Positions 9,214-17,860 of a stretch of DNA of 42,282 bases are shown here, piece after piece. Under the pieces are notes generated by a model. It saw nothing but the letters and a program-made list of their open reading frames with translations, was not told where the DNA came from and did no database searches. The stretch is from NCBI GenBank assembly GCA_937942875.1, contig CALEBT010000057.1, forward strand, positions 1 to 42,282, given 5' to 3'. The translations under genes were made by a program, and so were the position numbers. Within the stretch, counting starts at the first letter, position 1; the number at the start of each line of letters is the position of its first letter. This stretch comes from an uncultured Ignavibacterium sp. Lineage in GTDB: Bacteria > Bacteroidota > Ignavibacteria > Ignavibacteriales > Ignavibacteriaceae.

Positions 9214-10374
9214 TTATCTTCTGAACTTCTTAAGAATATCAGTAAAAACGTTAATTACTTTATCAATATTGTGATCGTTCATACCGGGATAGATTGGTAA
9301 AGATAGCAATCTCGGGAAAGCAGCAGAAGCAACCGGAAAATCTTCATCTTTTAGCTGAAAAGTTTCACTATAAAAAAGATGCTTATTAACCGGCATAAAA
9401 TGAACTCCCACTCCAATATTATTTTTCTTTAGCTCTTCAATAATCTGGGCACGTGAGACGTTTAACATTTCAAGGTTTAATCGGACCGGATAAAGATGCC
9501 AGGAGGATTCTCTATCTGGTTTAATGGTATGCAGAGTTATTAAGTCCAAATCTTTGAACGCTTCAGTATATCTTTTAGCAATATATTTTCTGGAATTCCA
9601 CATATCATCAACTTTTTTAAGTTGAGGAAGTCCAAGAGAAGCTTGTAAATCAGTGAAATTATATTTATAACCAGGGGCAACAACTTCATAGTACCAGGAA
9701 CCAGATTCTGAATAACGTTTCCACGCATCACGATTAATTCCATGCAATCTCATTATCGCACATCTTTCAGCAATTTCTTCATTATTTGTGGATATCATTC
9801 CTCCTTCACCGGTAGAAAGAGTTTTAGTAGCATAAAAGGAAAAACAGGTAACCTCTGAAATCGTTCCTATTTTTTTACCTTTATAAGTAGCTGGAAGAGA
9901 ATGGGCAGCATCTTCTAAAACACGCAAGTTATATTTTTTAGCCAGTTCATTGATTTCATCCATATCACAAGGTTGGCCACCATAATGAACAGGAATAACA
10001 GCTTTAGTCTTACTAGTAATATTTTTTTCTATTTGCTCTATTGAGATATTTAGAGTGTCTTCATCAACATCAACAATAACTGGTTTAGCTCCAAAATAAC
10101 ACACAATTTCTGCAGTAGCAGGGAAAGTCATAGTTGGAACGATAACCTCATCCCCTTGTTGAATTCCAAATGCTTCTAAAGTTAAATGACCTGCAGCAGT
10201 CCAGGAGCTTACTGCAACAGATTTTTTACTACCTATATAATTATTGAATTCTTCTTCAAACTTAATAGTTTTGGGTCCCATACTAAGCCAACCTGATCGA
10301 AGGGTGTCAACCATTTCGTTGATTTCTTCTTCGGTTATGTATGGCTTATGGAAAAGAAGATAGTCTTTATTCAT
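9214..10374 (-). CDS. DegT/DnrJ/EryC1/StrS-family nucleotide-sugar aminotransferase
   Basis: A PLP-dependent enzyme of 386 residues, normal for sugar aminotransferases that convert a 3- or 4-keto nucleotide sugar to the amino sugar. The Schiff-base lysine is Lys184 in 'SFYATKTLSTGEGG'. The cofactor-binding 'EDAAHSLPATYKGKKIG' and the N-terminal 'SGWLSMGPKTIKFEEEF' are typical of ArnB/PglE-like members, as is the 'GVHFMPVNKHLFY' segment. It precedes the PglC-like transferase by 11 bp. It is separated from the upstream GT2 gene by an 89-bp A/T-rich gap, the largest gap inside the sugar locus. No nucleotide-sugar dehydratase is in the window, so the keto-sugar substrate must be made elsewhere and its identity is unknown. 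Confidence 0.93.
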   Translation of the reverse strand: MNKDYLLFHKPYITEEEINEMVDTLRSGWLSMGPKTIKFEEEFNNYIGSKKSVAVSSWTAAGHLTLEAFGIQQGDEVIVPTMTFPATAEIVCYFGAKPVIVDVDEDTLNISIEQIEKNITSKTKAVIPVHYGGQPCDMDEINELAKKYNLRVLEDAAHSLPATYKGKKIGTISEVTCFSFYATKTLSTGEGGMISTNNEEIAERCAIMRLHGINRDAWKRYSESGSWYYEVVAPGYKYNFTDLQASLGLPQLKKVDDMWNSRKYIAKRYTEAFKDLDLITLHTIKPDRESSWHLYPVRLNLEMLNVSRAQIIEELKKNNIGVGVHFMPVNKHLFYSETFQLKDEDFPVASAAFPRLLSLPIYPGMNDHNIDKVINVFTDILKKFRR

Positions 10375-10463
10375 AAAATTTTAATTCTTTACAACCTATA
10401 AAAATTCAAAAAGTGCATTTCAATGTAAGCAAAACTCTCTTTTTTTAAAAATATTTTTTTTAT

Positions 10464-11402
10464 CTACTTTTTGGTTAAACCAATAAGGAATCCGAAGCCG
10501 TAAGCTAAATGTATTAAAGGAAATAAAGAAAAAGTTATGAGTCTAATTTTTATTTTATTTTTATTTTTTAATGTAAATATAACATTCAGCAATAAATATA
10601 AAATCAGTGGAAAAATTAAAGTCCAATTATAAAAAATCAAAATCGGAGCAAAAAAAATATAAAGCAAGAAAAACAATGGAATTAGATGTCGCAGTTTTAT
10701 TTCGCTTTTAATTTTTTTAAGAACCAATGGTTTAAATAATCCGTATTGAAAATACTGACGAATTAAAGAGCTATAGTTTTTCCTTGGGAAATATTCTGAT
10801 TTTATATCTGATGACAAATATATTTTTTTGCCTAAACTCTTTGCTCTATAGTGAAATTCGTCATCCTGATTTCTATGGAGTCTCTCATCAAAATATCCTA
10901 TTTCGTCAAAAAGAGAGCGTTTCCACGAACCAAGATATACGTGATCGCTGTAACCATTAAAATCTTTTTTATGAATTTTACTATCTCCAATTCCAAACGG
11001 GGATGAAGTAACATAAGCAGCTGCTTTTTGAAAATCTGTTATTCCTTTTTTAATCATCGGACCACCAACAATTTCTGCATTGGTTTTCTGAAAAGTTTCC
11101 AAAATTTTCTCGAAATAGTCAATTGAGTATTTCGTATGTGCATCCAATCTGATAATAGGATCTCCTGAACTATTTTTAATGGCTATATTCAAAGCGTACG
11201 GCACATATTTATAAGGATTGTTGAATAATTTAATGTTTGAGTATTTCTTCATCCAATCCTTAATGATATCTAAAGTTTTATCCTTCGAACCGCCATCAAC
11301 AATAATTAATTCTTTATCATAAGGTTTTGCATTGACAAAAAAATTAAGAACATTTTCAATATGTTCTTCTTCATTATATGTTGGACAGACAACAGTAATC
11401 AT
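10464..11402 (-). CDS. Family 2 glycosyltransferase, ExoA-like
   Basis: A 312-residue GT-A fold transferase with a C-terminal membrane anchor. The nucleotide-sugar binding start 'VVCPTYNEEEHIENVL', 'IIVDGGSKDKT' and the metal/substrate region 'IRLDAHTKYS' are all visible; the DAH triplet takes the place of DxD, as in succinoglycan ExoA-type enzymes. Residues ~240-310 form two or three hydrophobic helices. A 'RNQDDEFHYRAKSLG' segment matches the acceptor-side EDxE-like region. It sits 9 bp downstream of the AsnB-like gene, inside the polysaccharide operon. It likely adds one sugar to the lipid-linked intermediate on the cytoplasmic face; donor and linkage cannot be read from the sequence. Confidence 0.92.
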   Translation of the reverse strand: MITVVCPTYNEEEHIENVLNFFVNAKPYDKELIIVDGGSKDKTLDIIKDWMKKYSNIKLFNNPYKYVPYALNIAIKNSSGDPIIRLDAHTKYSIDYFEKILETFQKTNAEIVGGPMIKKGITDFQKAAAYVTSSPFGIGDSKIHKKDFNGYSDHVYLGSWKRSLFDEIGYFDERLHRNQDDEFHYRAKSLGKKIYLSSDIKSEYFPRKNYSSLIRQYFQYGLFKPLVLKKIKSEIKLRHLIPLFFLLYIFFAPILIFYNWTLIFPLILYLLLNVIFTLKNKNKIKIRLITFSLFPLIHLAYGFGFLIGLTKK

Positions 11403-11411
11403 AAAATTTCC

Positions 11412-13253
11412 TTAATAGCCAAAATTCATTCTTGCCCATTTTTCAGCAATAAAAATTCGGTTTATATCTGTGAAATGTGTTCTTGAATCTCCATCTAAAT
11501 ATCTATTGAAATAATTTAAGAACAGATCATCTTTAATATAACCACTTTGCGATAAGATACTTTTATTATCATTAAAGCAATTTTTTATTTCATTCTTTAA
11601 TTCCGTCTTTATCCACCTATCTTCCGGAAGAGAGAAACCTTTTTTATCATTTCTCCATCTTATTTTTCTTGGCAACTGAGTCATACTTTTTCTCAATAAA
11701 TATTTACTCCACCCGTTTTTAAGTTTAAACTCTGGTGGAATATTAACTAAAAAATCTACCAATCTATGATCTAAAAAAGGTAAGCGAATTTCTTTTGAGA
11801 ATGCCATAGAATTTCTGTCTTCATATCTGTTTATGTAAGGAACCGAGTATTTATCAATTTCGTTTATTTGAGCTTCCCTTAAATCAGCAAACTTCCATAC
11901 TTCCACTAAATCAGTTTTATTTAACAAGAAATTTTTATCAGCTATCAGAACTTTAGGTAAGTATCTTTTTGCCGCATTAATTCTGAATTGCCATAATGCT
12001 GTCCTGTAAACAAAAGATAATAAAAGTTCTTTTCCAAAGTCGAAAAAATTATGGTGTTTAATAAGAGACTTTATATAAAAAAAATAAAATCTAAGATATC
12101 CTAATAAAACTTCATCCCCCCCTTGACCGTTCAGAATTACGGTAATATCGGAATTATCATTAAGAGTTTTCAACAGTTTATAATGAGCAAGAACGATCAA
12201 ATAGTTAAATGGTTCATCCTGGTGATACAAAACTTTCTCAATAACATCTGTAATTGAATTGGTATCGATGATTAGTTTTTTATTATTAACTGGGAAATGA
12301 TGATTAAAAATGTCAATAAATTTTTCTTCACTTACTTTTTTGTCATCAGATATGACTGAAAAAGTATTAAGTTTTTCTTTGGTATAATTGAGTGCAATAG
12401 AAGTAATAGCTGAAGAATCTAAACCACCACTAAGCAAAGAACCTAAAGAAACATCGCTTCTTAATCTTATTTTTACACTATCATAAAAAAGCTCTGTAAA
12501 CTTTTTCTCAGCTTGCTTAAAACTAAAATATGTATTTAAATCAGAATATTCCCAATATTTAATATTAGTTACAGATTTATCATACAAATTGATTACGAAA
12601 TTTGTTTTTGCAGGAATTCTATTTATTCCTTTAAAGAAAGTTTTACTTTCTATTTCCAACAAACCCTGCTGAAGAAAATTCTGCATTGTCTCAAATTCTA
12701 TTTCCTTTTTGTCTAATAGTGGAACAAGTTGTTTTATTTCACTAGAGAAGTAAAATCTGTTTTTTTCGTGGTAAAAGAAAAGAGGTTTAATTGAAAATCT
12801 GTCTCGAGATAGAATAAGCAGATTTTTTTCAACATCATAAATTGCAAAAGCCCACATACCATTAAGTCTATCAAAACCTTTAGGTCCGAATTTTTTATAA
12901 GCTTTAATTATAACCTCGGTATCAGTATTTGTACGAAATTTAAATCCGTAGGATTTTAATTCTTCTCTCAATTCGATGTAATTAAAAATTTCTCCGTTAA
13001 AAATTATCCAACAGTTATCAGAAAAAAGTGGTTGATTGCCATCCGAAGATAAGTCAATAATTGAAAGTCTTCTGTGTCCTAGAAATAAATTGAAGCTGTC
13101 ATCAGATTGAGCTTTATCAAAAGTATTAAAGCTTTTATAGTCAAAAGCATCCGGTCCCCGATATGATACTAAATCTGTCAAAGCACAAAATTTTTCAAAA
13201 TCATTTTTATTGAATCTGTTTTCTAAATCAATAGCTCCAAAAATGCCACACAT
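11412..13253 (-). CDS. AsnB-like glutamine-dependent amidotransferase (asparagine synthase family)
   Basis: At 613 residues it has both family domains. The N-terminal glutaminase has nucleophile Cys2 (MCGIFGAID), 'GHRRLSIIDLSSDGNQP' and 'IFNGEIFNYIELREEL'. The C-terminal ATP-pyrophosphatase has the PP-loop LLSGGLDSSAI and a conserved 'RLPFLDHRLVDF'. Known family members make asparagine, but many encoded inside capsule/O-antigen clusters are thought to amidate uronic acids or other carboxylates. The location between a GT2 and a GT4 gene in this locus, together with the uronyl C5-epimerase, favours a sugar-modifying role; ordinary asparagine synthesis cannot be excluded. Its start overlaps the GT4 stop (TAATG). 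Confidence 0.93.
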   Translation of the reverse strand: MCGIFGAIDLENRFNKNDFEKFCALTDLVSYRGPDAFDYKSFNTFDKAQSDDSFNLFLGHRRLSIIDLSSDGNQPLFSDNCWIIFNGEIFNYIELREELKSYGFKFRTNTDTEVIIKAYKKFGPKGFDRLNGMWAFAIYDVEKNLLILSRDRFSIKPLFFYHEKNRFYFSSEIKQLVPLLDKKEIEFETMQNFLQQGLLEIESKTFFKGINRIPAKTNFVINLYDKSVTNIKYWEYSDLNTYFSFKQAEKKFTELFYDSVKIRLRSDVSLGSLLSGGLDSSAITSIALNYTKEKLNTFSVISDDKKVSEEKFIDIFNHHFPVNNKKLIIDTNSITDVIEKVLYHQDEPFNYLIVLAHYKLLKTLNDNSDITVILNGQGGDEVLLGYLRFYFFYIKSLIKHHNFFDFGKELLLSFVYRTALWQFRINAAKRYLPKVLIADKNFLLNKTDLVEVWKFADLREAQINEIDKYSVPYINRYEDRNSMAFSKEIRLPFLDHRLVDFLVNIPPEFKLKNGWSKYLLRKSMTQLPRKIRWRNDKKGFSLPEDRWIKTELKNEIKNCFNDNKSILSQSGYIKDDLFLNYFNRYLDGDSRTHFTDINRIFIAEKWARMNFGY

Positions 13254-14374
13254 TATTTACGACTCTCCAAAAATGATTTATATTCTTCCACCATTGTTAA
13301 AACGTTATTCTCCCAATTATAATTTTTTATTACGTGTTCCCGTGCTTGTTTTCCCATTTTAATTCTAAGATTTTGATCCTTTATCAATAATATTATTTTT
13401 TCAGCAAATTCTTCGGGAGAATCAGGACTAACAAGAAAAGAATCAATCCCATCATTAAGTATTTCACTAAAACCACCAATTTTTGAAGCAACCTGCACCT
13501 TTTCACAGGCAGCTGCTTCTAAATTAGAAACTCCAAAACTCTCCCAAACTGAAGGATAAATATGAATATCAATCATATTATGATATAGTGTAACTTGACT
13601 ATGAGGTAAAAAACCTGTGAAAATTACATCCTGAGTTAAGTTCAAATCTCTAACTAATTTTTCTATTTTAGTTCTCAGTATGCCATCCCCTACTAACAAT
13701 AATTTTAATTTATAAGATGGAAGTTTTTCTTTTACAATTTTAAAGGCTTTTATTGCAACATCGTTTCCATATTTATAGGATAAAGATTTTACTGCTCCTA
13801 TTATTAAAGTATCAGGGTCGAATATCTTTTTAACTTCAGTTGGCTTAAACAAATTAGTATCAATTCCAAAAGGGATTACTTTTATTGACTTATCTGTGTA
13901 TTTGCTTATTTCTTCAGCCATAATTTTGCTAGTCGAAAAAATTTTATCGCTTTTACTTAAAACAAATTCTATTGCTTTTTTATGAATTAAAGATTTTCTG
14001 GGGAAATCATAGATATCATTACCCCAAACTGAAGTAAAAATTGCTTTAAATCTGCTAAGTACTCCAATTAAGCCATAACTTGAAGCATAGTGGCAATGAA
14101 TTAAATCCGGCTGAAAAGATTTAATTACTTTTTTCAATTCAAAAATTGCTTTTAAGTAAACTAATTTTCTCCAGTCCCCGTCAGTTTTTGATTTAGCAGA
14201 CTTAGAAAAATCAATAGTAAAAATTTTTATGTCTTTATTGTATTCATCAGAATTATATGCTGATAAGCCAAACAGAGTTACATTTATACCGAACTTTCTT
14301 AATGAATTCACCCATTTTGATGTATGACTTGAAGAGGGATCTGCGAGTAATAATAGCTTAATCTCTCTATTCAA
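13253..14374 (-). CDS. Family 4 glycosyltransferase (GT-B fold)
   Basis: A 373-residue retaining transferase. The N-terminal half carries 'KLLLLADPSSSHTSKWVNSLRKFG' and 'DLIHCHYASSYGLIG'. The C-terminal donor-binding half carries 'LLLVGDGILRTKIEKLV' and the EX7E motif in 'PSVWESFGVSNLEAAACEKV'. No signal peptide or membrane anchor is seen, so it acts on the cytoplasmic face. The start overlaps the upstream Wzy-like stop by 4 bases (ATGA) and its stop overlaps the AsnB-like start (TAATG), indicating tight translational coupling. Confidence 0.94.
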   Translation of the reverse strand: MNREIKLLLLADPSSSHTSKWVNSLRKFGINVTLFGLSAYNSDEYNKDIKIFTIDFSKSAKSKTDGDWRKLVYLKAIFELKKVIKSFQPDLIHCHYASSYGLIGVLSRFKAIFTSVWGNDIYDFPRKSLIHKKAIEFVLSKSDKIFSTSKIMAEEISKYTDKSIKVIPFGIDTNLFKPTEVKKIFDPDTLIIGAVKSLSYKYGNDVAIKAFKIVKEKLPSYKLKLLLVGDGILRTKIEKLVRDLNLTQDVIFTGFLPHSQVTLYHNMIDIHIYPSVWESFGVSNLEAAACEKVQVASKIGGFSEILNDGIDSFLVSPDSPEEFAEKIILLIKDQNLRIKMGKQAREHVIKNYNWENNVLTMVEEYKSFLESRK

Positions 14375-15807
14375 TTTACATCCTCTCTATTCAAAATCAT
14401 TTGACTTTTATAAAAATAAGCAAGTAGAATATAGCTAATCCAAAATGGCAAATCCCTTGAGATGTAACCATAAGAAAATATTCCTTCAACTTCAAAAAAT
14501 GATCTTACAAAAACTATAATACCAATCGCTGTTAGTCCAATAGCAAAATAGTAAACTTCCTCTTTCTTAATCGATAAGTGCAAAATCAATCTAAATCCCA
14601 TATACAAATAAACGCCAAATAAAGATAATGCACATATCCATCCCAAAATTCCATTTTCAGTTATAAGCCATAAAGAATAATTGTGAGGATGTGGCTTTTG
14701 TAAAATGCGGAATAAATCAAACATATAAGAACCAGAAGTTGGCACATAAGTGTAAAATTTATATGGGAACATCTCTGTTCCGACTCCAAAGACAGGATAG
14801 TCTTTCATAATTTCAATTCCAGAAGCCCATAGATATTCTCTTTGCGAAACTGTTTCTATTCTTATGTAAGCATCAACCAGAGACTTGGTAAACGGCTCGA
14901 ATAAATATAAAATTAATAAAATCAATGCTATCCCTAAGAAAGCAATAATTACTTTTTTATTTAGAAAATAGAATAAAAATAACATTGCCACAATTAGCGC
15001 TAATATTGAAGCTCTCGAGTTAGTTAAGAAAATGACTGAAGCATTGTTCAAAATGTATAAGGGAATTAAATATCTTTTAATCCGGAGTGATATTTTAGGG
15101 GAATATAAAGCAATAACGGAAATTACAATGTTTACCGACATAATAAATGCTAAGGTATTGTAATTACCATACGCTCCGGCGAACCTTGCAAAAAAACCTT
15201 CTACCAAAAAAACAGTCAAACCAGTTGTGAAAAGTTCATAATAAACTGTTATACTGAGAATTAAGCTTGCCAAGAAAAGTCCAAGAATCAGATAATAATA
15301 ATTAAGTTTATTTTCTTTTTCTTCAAGAAAGGCATAGAGAAAATAAGATATTAAAAAGAAAACAGAAGACCTGAAAAGAGCATCAATTCCTCTAAAGTGA
15401 AAACTGTTAACAAAAGTGATAAACAAAATTGTGAATAAAAATAAAAACCAAATATATGTCAATAAAATCGGAGGTCTCGGATAATTTCTGAAATCAAGGC
15501 CATACCTTTTCAGAAAGAATAGAAATAATCCGCCTATTGCAATTATAGTAAAATAATTTCTTATTGATTCAAGAGCTTCTCCAGTAAAGGAAATAAGAAT
15601 GATAATACTTAATAAGACAAATGTTTTTTCACTTAAATATTTATATAAAACTACTGCGAATAACAAAAAGAATGGTATATAATAAAACTCAAAAACTAAT
15701 GAGAAGAATATGGAAATAACTAAAGACGAAATTATTATTTCATTTTTATTCACATAAATAAATTCAAAAAGAGAGCTGATATTTTTTTTGATTTTAACCA
15801 GGCTCAT
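14371..15807 (-). CDS. O-antigen polymerase/ligase family membrane protein (Wzy/WaaL-like)
   Basis: A 478-residue protein with about eleven hydrophobic segments, visible from residue ~24 to the end. A periplasmic loop ends in 'LQKPHPHNYSLWLITENGILG', the His-containing Wzy_C signature that is the most conserved part of this family. Members polymerise lipid-linked repeat units or ligate glycans to an acceptor, both in the periplasm. In a locus with a flippase, Wzz-like and Wza-like genes, a Wzy-type polymerase is the simpler reading, but ligase activity cannot be excluded from sequence alone. It starts 1 base after the upstream GT9 stop codon region. Confidence 0.9.
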   Translation of the reverse strand: MSLVKIKKNISSLFEFIYVNKNEIIISSLVISIFFSLVFEFYYIPFFLLFAVVLYKYLSEKTFVLLSIIILISFTGEALESIRNYFTIIAIGGLFLFFLKRYGLDFRNYPRPPILLTYIWFLFLFTILFITFVNSFHFRGIDALFRSSVFFLISYFLYAFLEEKENKLNYYYLILGLFLASLILSITVYYELFTTGLTVFLVEGFFARFAGAYGNYNTLAFIMSVNIVISVIALYSPKISLRIKRYLIPLYILNNASVIFLTNSRASILALIVAMLFLFYFLNKKVIIAFLGIALILLILYLFEPFTKSLVDAYIRIETVSQREYLWASGIEIMKDYPVFGVGTEMFPYKFYTYVPTSGSYMFDLFRILQKPHPHNYSLWLITENGILGWICALSLFGVYLYMGFRLILHLSIKKEEVYYFAIGLTAIGIIVFVRSFFEVEGIFSYGYISRDLPFWISYILLAYFYKSQMILNREDVN

Positions 15808-16896
15808 TTAAAGTACTTCTGATTTAAGGTAGGAATAAACTTCATCAACAGATAATAGGTTTAAGCATTCATAAGAAGGACAACCAGATTTGCCTCCATC
15901 AGTAAAACATAGTCTTTCATTTTGCTTAGGACTGCATAATATTTTTTTCTGAATGAATTTATTATGGCCATATTTGGGAATGTGAAATTCCGGATTTGTG
16001 GGACCATATATACTAAAAGTCTTCTTACCTAAAAATGCCGCAATCTGAACCGGACCCGAATCATTTCCTATCAGCAAATCTGCTGATTTGATTTTTGCAA
16101 TTAAGTCTTTTATTGTTCCGGTAATAGAAAAAACAATATTATTTACTTTTAAGTAATTCAAAATTTCCTGAGAGACAGGGGTATTATCAAAAACTAATTC
16201 GACATCAAAATCAGAATTTAATTTTTCAGCGAGTCTTATATATTTTCCTACACCCCATTCTCTAGATTTCCATCCTGCAAAAGGAGAAATCAAAATTTTT
16301 TTAATAGGTTGGTAATTATTATCATAGTCAATTTTCAGCGGAGTTATTGGAATTAAATTTTTTATTGCATTCAAGTATATCTCTCTGGAACTCATATTAG
16401 TGTTGACCTCAACAAAGTTATCATAAATAGAGCGAAAAATCTTGCGGTTCATTCCAATTATCTTTTTCGCTTTAGAATGAAATATTAAAGTAGCAGAAGT
16501 CATTACACCAGTTAAATCAATTATTATCTCCGGATTAAGTGAACTTAGTAATTTTCTTGCTTTAGAGTCAAGATATCTGTCATTTAAGTGAAAGCTCTCT
16601 TTAGAAACAGGGAATATCAAATTTTCCGGATGGATTAACGAATAAATATCCTTTGCATTATAATGACAAATAATAAATACATCTTTTTGATAAAATGATT
16701 TTATTGAATTCACTGCATCAAATGTAAAAATCGAATCACCAATTTTATGAATACTAATTACGCAAACATTACCTCCATTAGATGAAAATATTTTTGAAAT
16801 CTTACGGACAGTGAATAAAAAAATATCAAATAATAATTGAATAAGAAAATTCACTATTTTATTTCTTGAAATCTTATGTGATAAACTTTTATCCAA
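15808..16896 (-). CDS. Family 9 glycosyltransferase (heptosyltransferase-like)
   Basis: A 362-residue GT-B protein. Residues ~43-70 ('VCVISIHKIGDSIFTFDAVN') give the GT9 N-terminal strand-loop, and 'LIGNDSGPVQIAAFLGKKTFSIYGPTNP' is the family's donor-site signature (NDSGP...G.PT.P). The C-terminus has a Cys cluster (CSPKQNERLC...GCPSYEC) of the type seen in many GT9 proteins. A ~35-residue N-terminal extension with a hydrophobic patch may tether it to the membrane. GT9 enzymes commonly add ADP-heptose to LPS core. Inside this locus the donor is uncertain, though a heptose or related sugar is possible. The gene starts 4 bp after the epimerase stop. Confidence 0.9.
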   Translation of the reverse strand: MDKSLSHKISRNKIVNFLIQLLFDIFLFTVRKISKIFSSNGGNVCVISIHKIGDSIFTFDAVNSIKSFYQKDVFIICHYNAKDIYSLIHPENLIFPVSKESFHLNDRYLDSKARKLLSSLNPEIIIDLTGVMTSATLIFHSKAKKIIGMNRKIFRSIYDNFVEVNTNMSSREIYLNAIKNLIPITPLKIDYDNNYQPIKKILISPFAGWKSREWGVGKYIRLAEKLNSDFDVELVFDNTPVSQEILNYLKVNNIVFSITGTIKDLIAKIKSADLLIGNDSGPVQIAAFLGKKTFSIYGPTNPEFHIPKYGHNKFIQKKILCSPKQNERLCFTDGGKSGCPSYECLNLLSVDEVYSYLKSEVL

Positions 16897-16900
16897 TTAA

Positions 16901-17860
16901 CTATTTTAAACTGTTAGCATAAAATATTTTTTTAATTAAAGCTCTGATTTTGTAAATATTATTTTCAGAATATTGCTTCCATTTTTTTGAATATTCATTA
17001 AAAATTTCTTCTCCGGTTAATAAATGCAGAACTTTTAACTGTTCAAACATTATTGATATGTAAGTGAAAGAAGCAACATATTCTTTAGGATAATCAAACA
17101 AATAATATCTTGCCCAATAGCCTGTATCATAAAATGGTAATAACTTTTTTATTGAATCTATTCCCTGATTAAAAAGTGTTTCCGCTTTCTGGCTTTTTGT
17201 AAGGAGGTATAAATCAAATATACCAAAGAGAGAGAAGATAAATCCATTCAGTACAGCAACTGTTTTATATTTTGAAGGATATTCTTCATAAACAGGAATG
17301 CCTTCAAAATAATTTATTAAGCCCCCATCTTTAACTTCTTTAAAAAATGGATTTATCGCATCTTCACATATCGAAAGCAAAGAATCATCTTTATTCAATA
17401 AGTAAGCTCTAACTAAAACTGAAATAACCTCACCCTGTGAGAGAGCTGAATACCAAGGCCTGACCATTTTATAAAGAGGGATATCATAATAGATTAACCA
17501 TACCTTACTATTTCCAATTTCAGTATAATTTTCTTTCAACCATTTTACCTGAGCAAAGAATTTTTCTCTCAAAATATTATCCTTAAAATCTTTTTGCAGA
17601 AGATGCTCATAAATTCCCAATGCATATTGAGCTATAACTATTGGATGATAAAAGTAAGGCTCATTATTAGTTCGCCATAAAGGAATTCCATTATCATCCA
17701 TCTTCTCCGGATAATTCAATTTTGATTCAAAATTTAAGTAATAACGATCAACTGATTCAGGTTTTTTATCAATTGCGCAACGAGTGATAGAATGCCAGTA
17801 TGAGGCTTTATCGGGATTAAGGAAAACTTTTACTTTATTTAGGAACAGATTTAAGTCCAT
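16901..17860 (-). CDS. D-glucuronyl C5-epimerase homologue
   Basis: A 319-residue protein resembling the C-terminal (GLCE) domain of heparan-sulfate D-glucuronyl C5-epimerase, which inverts C5 of polymer-linked glucuronic acid to give iduronic acid. Matching features in order: 'DDNGIPLW' (55-62), 'YHPIVIAQYALGIYEHLL' (71-88), PWYSALSQGE (135-144), 'GIPVYEEYP' (187-195), LNGFIFSLFGIFDLY (204-218) and GYWARYYLFD (247-256), then an 'ASFTYISIMFEQLKVLH' segment. Tyrosines are retained in the 247-256 region, corresponding to the catalytic-tyrosine area of animal enzymes. The histidine pair usual in the last segment (YH..HI.QL) is not present. There is no signal peptide, so a cytoplasmic action on a lipid-linked or growing glycan is likely. 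The start overlaps the flippase stop (TAATG). Confidence 0.87.
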   Translation of the reverse strand: MDLNLFLNKVKVFLNPDKASYWHSITRCAIDKKPESVDRYYLNFESKLNYPEKMDDNGIPLWRTNNEPYFYHPIVIAQYALGIYEHLLQKDFKDNILREKFFAQVKWLKENYTEIGNSKVWLIYYDIPLYKMVRPWYSALSQGEVISVLVRAYLLNKDDSLLSICEDAINPFFKEVKDGGLINYFEGIPVYEEYPSKYKTVAVLNGFIFSLFGIFDLYLLTKSQKAETLFNQGIDSIKKLLPFYDTGYWARYYLFDYPKEYVASFTYISIMFEQLKVLHLLTGEEIFNEYSKKWKQYSENNIYKIRALIKKIFYANSLK

